Shown here in pieces: positions 62,945 through 64,000 of a DNA stretch of 64,000 bases. Every line of letters begins with the position of its first letter. The first letter of the stretch is position 1. The notes under the pieces were generated by a model. The model did not search any database and was not told the origin of the DNA. It worked only from the letters and a program-made list of their open reading frames with translations. Origin of the DNA: Ornithinimicrobium pekingense DSM 21552. GTDB taxonomy: Bacteria; Actinomycetota; Actinomycetes; Actinomycetales; Dermatophilaceae. Location of the stretch: the NCBI RefSeq assembly GCF_000421185.1, contig NZ_ATWJ01000009.1, forward strand, positions 250,868-314,867, in the 5' to 3' direction. The translations under genes were made by a program, and so were the position numbers.

Positions 62945-63711
62945 GCGACCTGCTCCCGCTCGAGCAGGCGCACGACGCCGACGAACCGGCCCGTCTGGCC
63001 GTCGCGGCGGTGGGAGTAGAGGTCGGGGTTCTCCCGGGTGCAGCCGGGCAGCCACCGCACGGGGACACCCTCCCGCACGAGCTGCTCCACGACACCGGCC
63101 GCGACGTCGATCGCGGGCGTCCCTGTCCAGGTGACCGCCGCGGCGCTCGGAGCGACGGCGGCCGCGGCGTCGCGCATCTCGGCCGGCACCTCGTAGCAGC
63201 GCGCGCACACCGACGGCCCGACCAGCGCCTCGATGTCCTCGGCGCCCAGCTCCCGCATGCCCGCGACGGTGGCGGGTACGACGCCGGTGACCATGCCGAG
63301 GCGGCCCGCGTGCACCGCGGCGACGAAGCCCTCGGTGCGGTCCACCAGCAGCACCGGCACGCAGTCGGCCACCATCACGACGAGGGCCTCGTCCGTCCGG
63401 CCGGAGATCAGCCCGTCGACGGAGGGTGCGGCGTCCGCCTGCTCCTGGTCGTGGTCCTGCGTGCCCGGCGTGACGGCCACGTCGCAGCCGTGCACCTGAT
63501 CCATGAAGCGCAGGTCGGCCAGCCGCAGCCCTAGCTCGTGGGCCAGGCGGTGGCGGTTGGTCGTCACCGCCTCGTCGAGGTCACCGACGTGGCGGGCGAG
63601 GTTGAGCTGGTCGAACGGTGCCTGGCTCGACCCGCCCCGGCGGTCGGTGAAGGCCCACTCGACGCCGTACCGCGCGCCGCTCGGCTCGATCCGCTCCCGC
63701 CAGAAGAACAC
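62941..63711 (-). CDS. pgeF: Laccase-domain protein PgeF (YfiH family)
   Basis: 256 residues. Zinc-site motifs: MDQVHGCDV, ADCVPVLL and AVHAGRLGMVTGVV, plus GPSVCARCYEVP. Members edit muropeptide or cleave purine nucleosides in different species. GTG 63711 lies six bases after TACCCT (63718-63723), inside the end of the upstream gene: leaderless. Part of the conserved ftsZ-side block. Confidence 0.92.
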   Translation of the reverse strand: MFFWRERIEPSGARYGVEWAFTDRRGGSSQAPFDQLNLARHVGDLDEAVTTNRHRLAHELGLRLADLRFMDQVHGCDVAVTPGTQDHDQEQADAAPSVDGLISGRTDEALVVMVADCVPVLLVDRTEGFVAAVHAGRLGMVTGVVPATVAGMRELGAEDIEALVGPSVCARCYEVPAEMRDAAAAVAPSAAAVTWTGTPAIDVAAGVVEQLVREGVPVRWLPGCTRENPDLYSHRRDGQTGRFVGVVRLLEREQVA

Positions 63712-63715
63712 CTGG

Positions 63716-64000
63716 TCAGGGTAGCGCCGGGGCGTGGGCCTCCGAGCCCGTGGTCGCGCCGAGCCGCCACTCCTCGTCGTCGAGGCTCGCGAGCTGCTGC
63801 TGCACGAGCGCCCGCAGCCGGTCGCGGTAGGCACCCTGCTGCTCGTCCAGCTCGACGATGCGCCGCTCGAGCACCGCGCGCCTGGCCTGCAGGTCGGCGA
63901 GGATGCCGGCACGCTCGGCCTCGGCGTCGGCGATGAGCCGGTCCCGCTCGGCCTGGCTCGCCTGCACCAGCCGCTCCTTCTCCACCGTCGCCGCGTCCGT
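63716..64000 (-). CDS. DivIVA-like coiled-coil protein, 5' end outside window
   Basis: At least 94 residues; the frame is open to the window edge, so the N-terminus is missing. The end RAGILADLQARRAVLERRIVELDEQQGAYRDRLRALVQQQLASL matches the final helix of Wag31 (RAGILEDLTTRQNSLTGRIGELQTQEVELRDRLRAFLSDQLS), so it may be a DivIVA paralogue. It sits where ftsZ would be expected before pgeF. The pgeF -10 box lies within its stop-codon region. Confidence 0.7.
   Translation of the reverse strand, partial: TDAATVEKERLVQASQAERDRLIADAEAERAGILADLQARRAVLERRIVELDEQQGAYRDRLRALVQQQLASLDDEEWRLGATTGSEAHAPALP

Noticed and set aside
1-64000. tRNA or rRNA genes.
   Set aside because: No cloverleaf with a T-loop-like GTTCGANNC and no rRNA signature was seen on reading; a tRNAscan run would settle it.

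Overview
The window is chromosomal DNA from a very GC-rich actinobacterium, most likely Micrococcales and plausibly near Intrasporangiaceae/Ornithinimicrobiaceae. Evidence: the pgeF-yggS-sepF-yggT-wag31-traR-lspA-rluD cell-division neighbourhood, actinobacterial DUFs (3043, 4191, 5302, 937), GlnR-type boxes before a type I glutamine synthetase, and many leaderless genes (a TANNNT -10 box 6-8 nt before ATG/GTG). The genus is inferred. I saw no rRNA, tRNA, CRISPR array, phage or IS transposase.

Layout. 1-6.9 kb: small conserved proteins, CobU-like kinase, a frameshifted LuxR regulator, gcvT, pepA. 7-14.6 kb: lipoate/2-oxoacid dehydrogenase region (lpdA, sucB, lipB) with a spore-photoproduct-lyase-like radical SAM protein and a membrane Ser/Thr kinase. 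15.4-21 kb: ABC exporter, then a cytosine cluster (fungal-type deaminase, NCS1 permease, PucR regulator). 21-29.5 kb: lipA, DUF4191, a NarL-type two-component system, LtaS-like sulfatase, RDD protein, glnA with GlnR boxes and an 88-bp tandem repeat at its 3' end. 29.5-39.8 kb: a nonsense-broken gene, TIGR04053-like radical SAM protein, DUF4389 protein, baeRF, FUSC, HIT and zinc alcohol dehydrogenase. 39.8-46.2 kb: AbgT transporter, M20 hydrolase, ATP-grasp ligase, oligopeptidase B. 46.2-50.2 kb: a compact four-gene operon of glycosyltransferase, subtilase with a proline-rich repeat tail, free prodomain-like protein and 2OG-Fe(II) oxygenase. 50.3-64 kb: dnaE, ArsR-SulP pair and the division-gene neighbourhood.

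Most interesting. (1) The 46.2-50.2 kb operon pairs a protease with a 26-proline repeat tail with a candidate hydroxylase and a candidate glycosyltransferase; modification of the tail is a testable hypothesis. (2) A palindrome TACTAC-N5-GTAG lies at four promoters and overlaps the -10 at three of them. (3) Four 66-bp palindromic repeats sit between genes. (4) The words GGTATGCGG (12 copies) and GGTATGGCGTG (6 copies) are far more frequent than base composition predicts. Two apparent single-base frameshifts and one nonsense codon are also flagged; they may be real decay or sequence errors.
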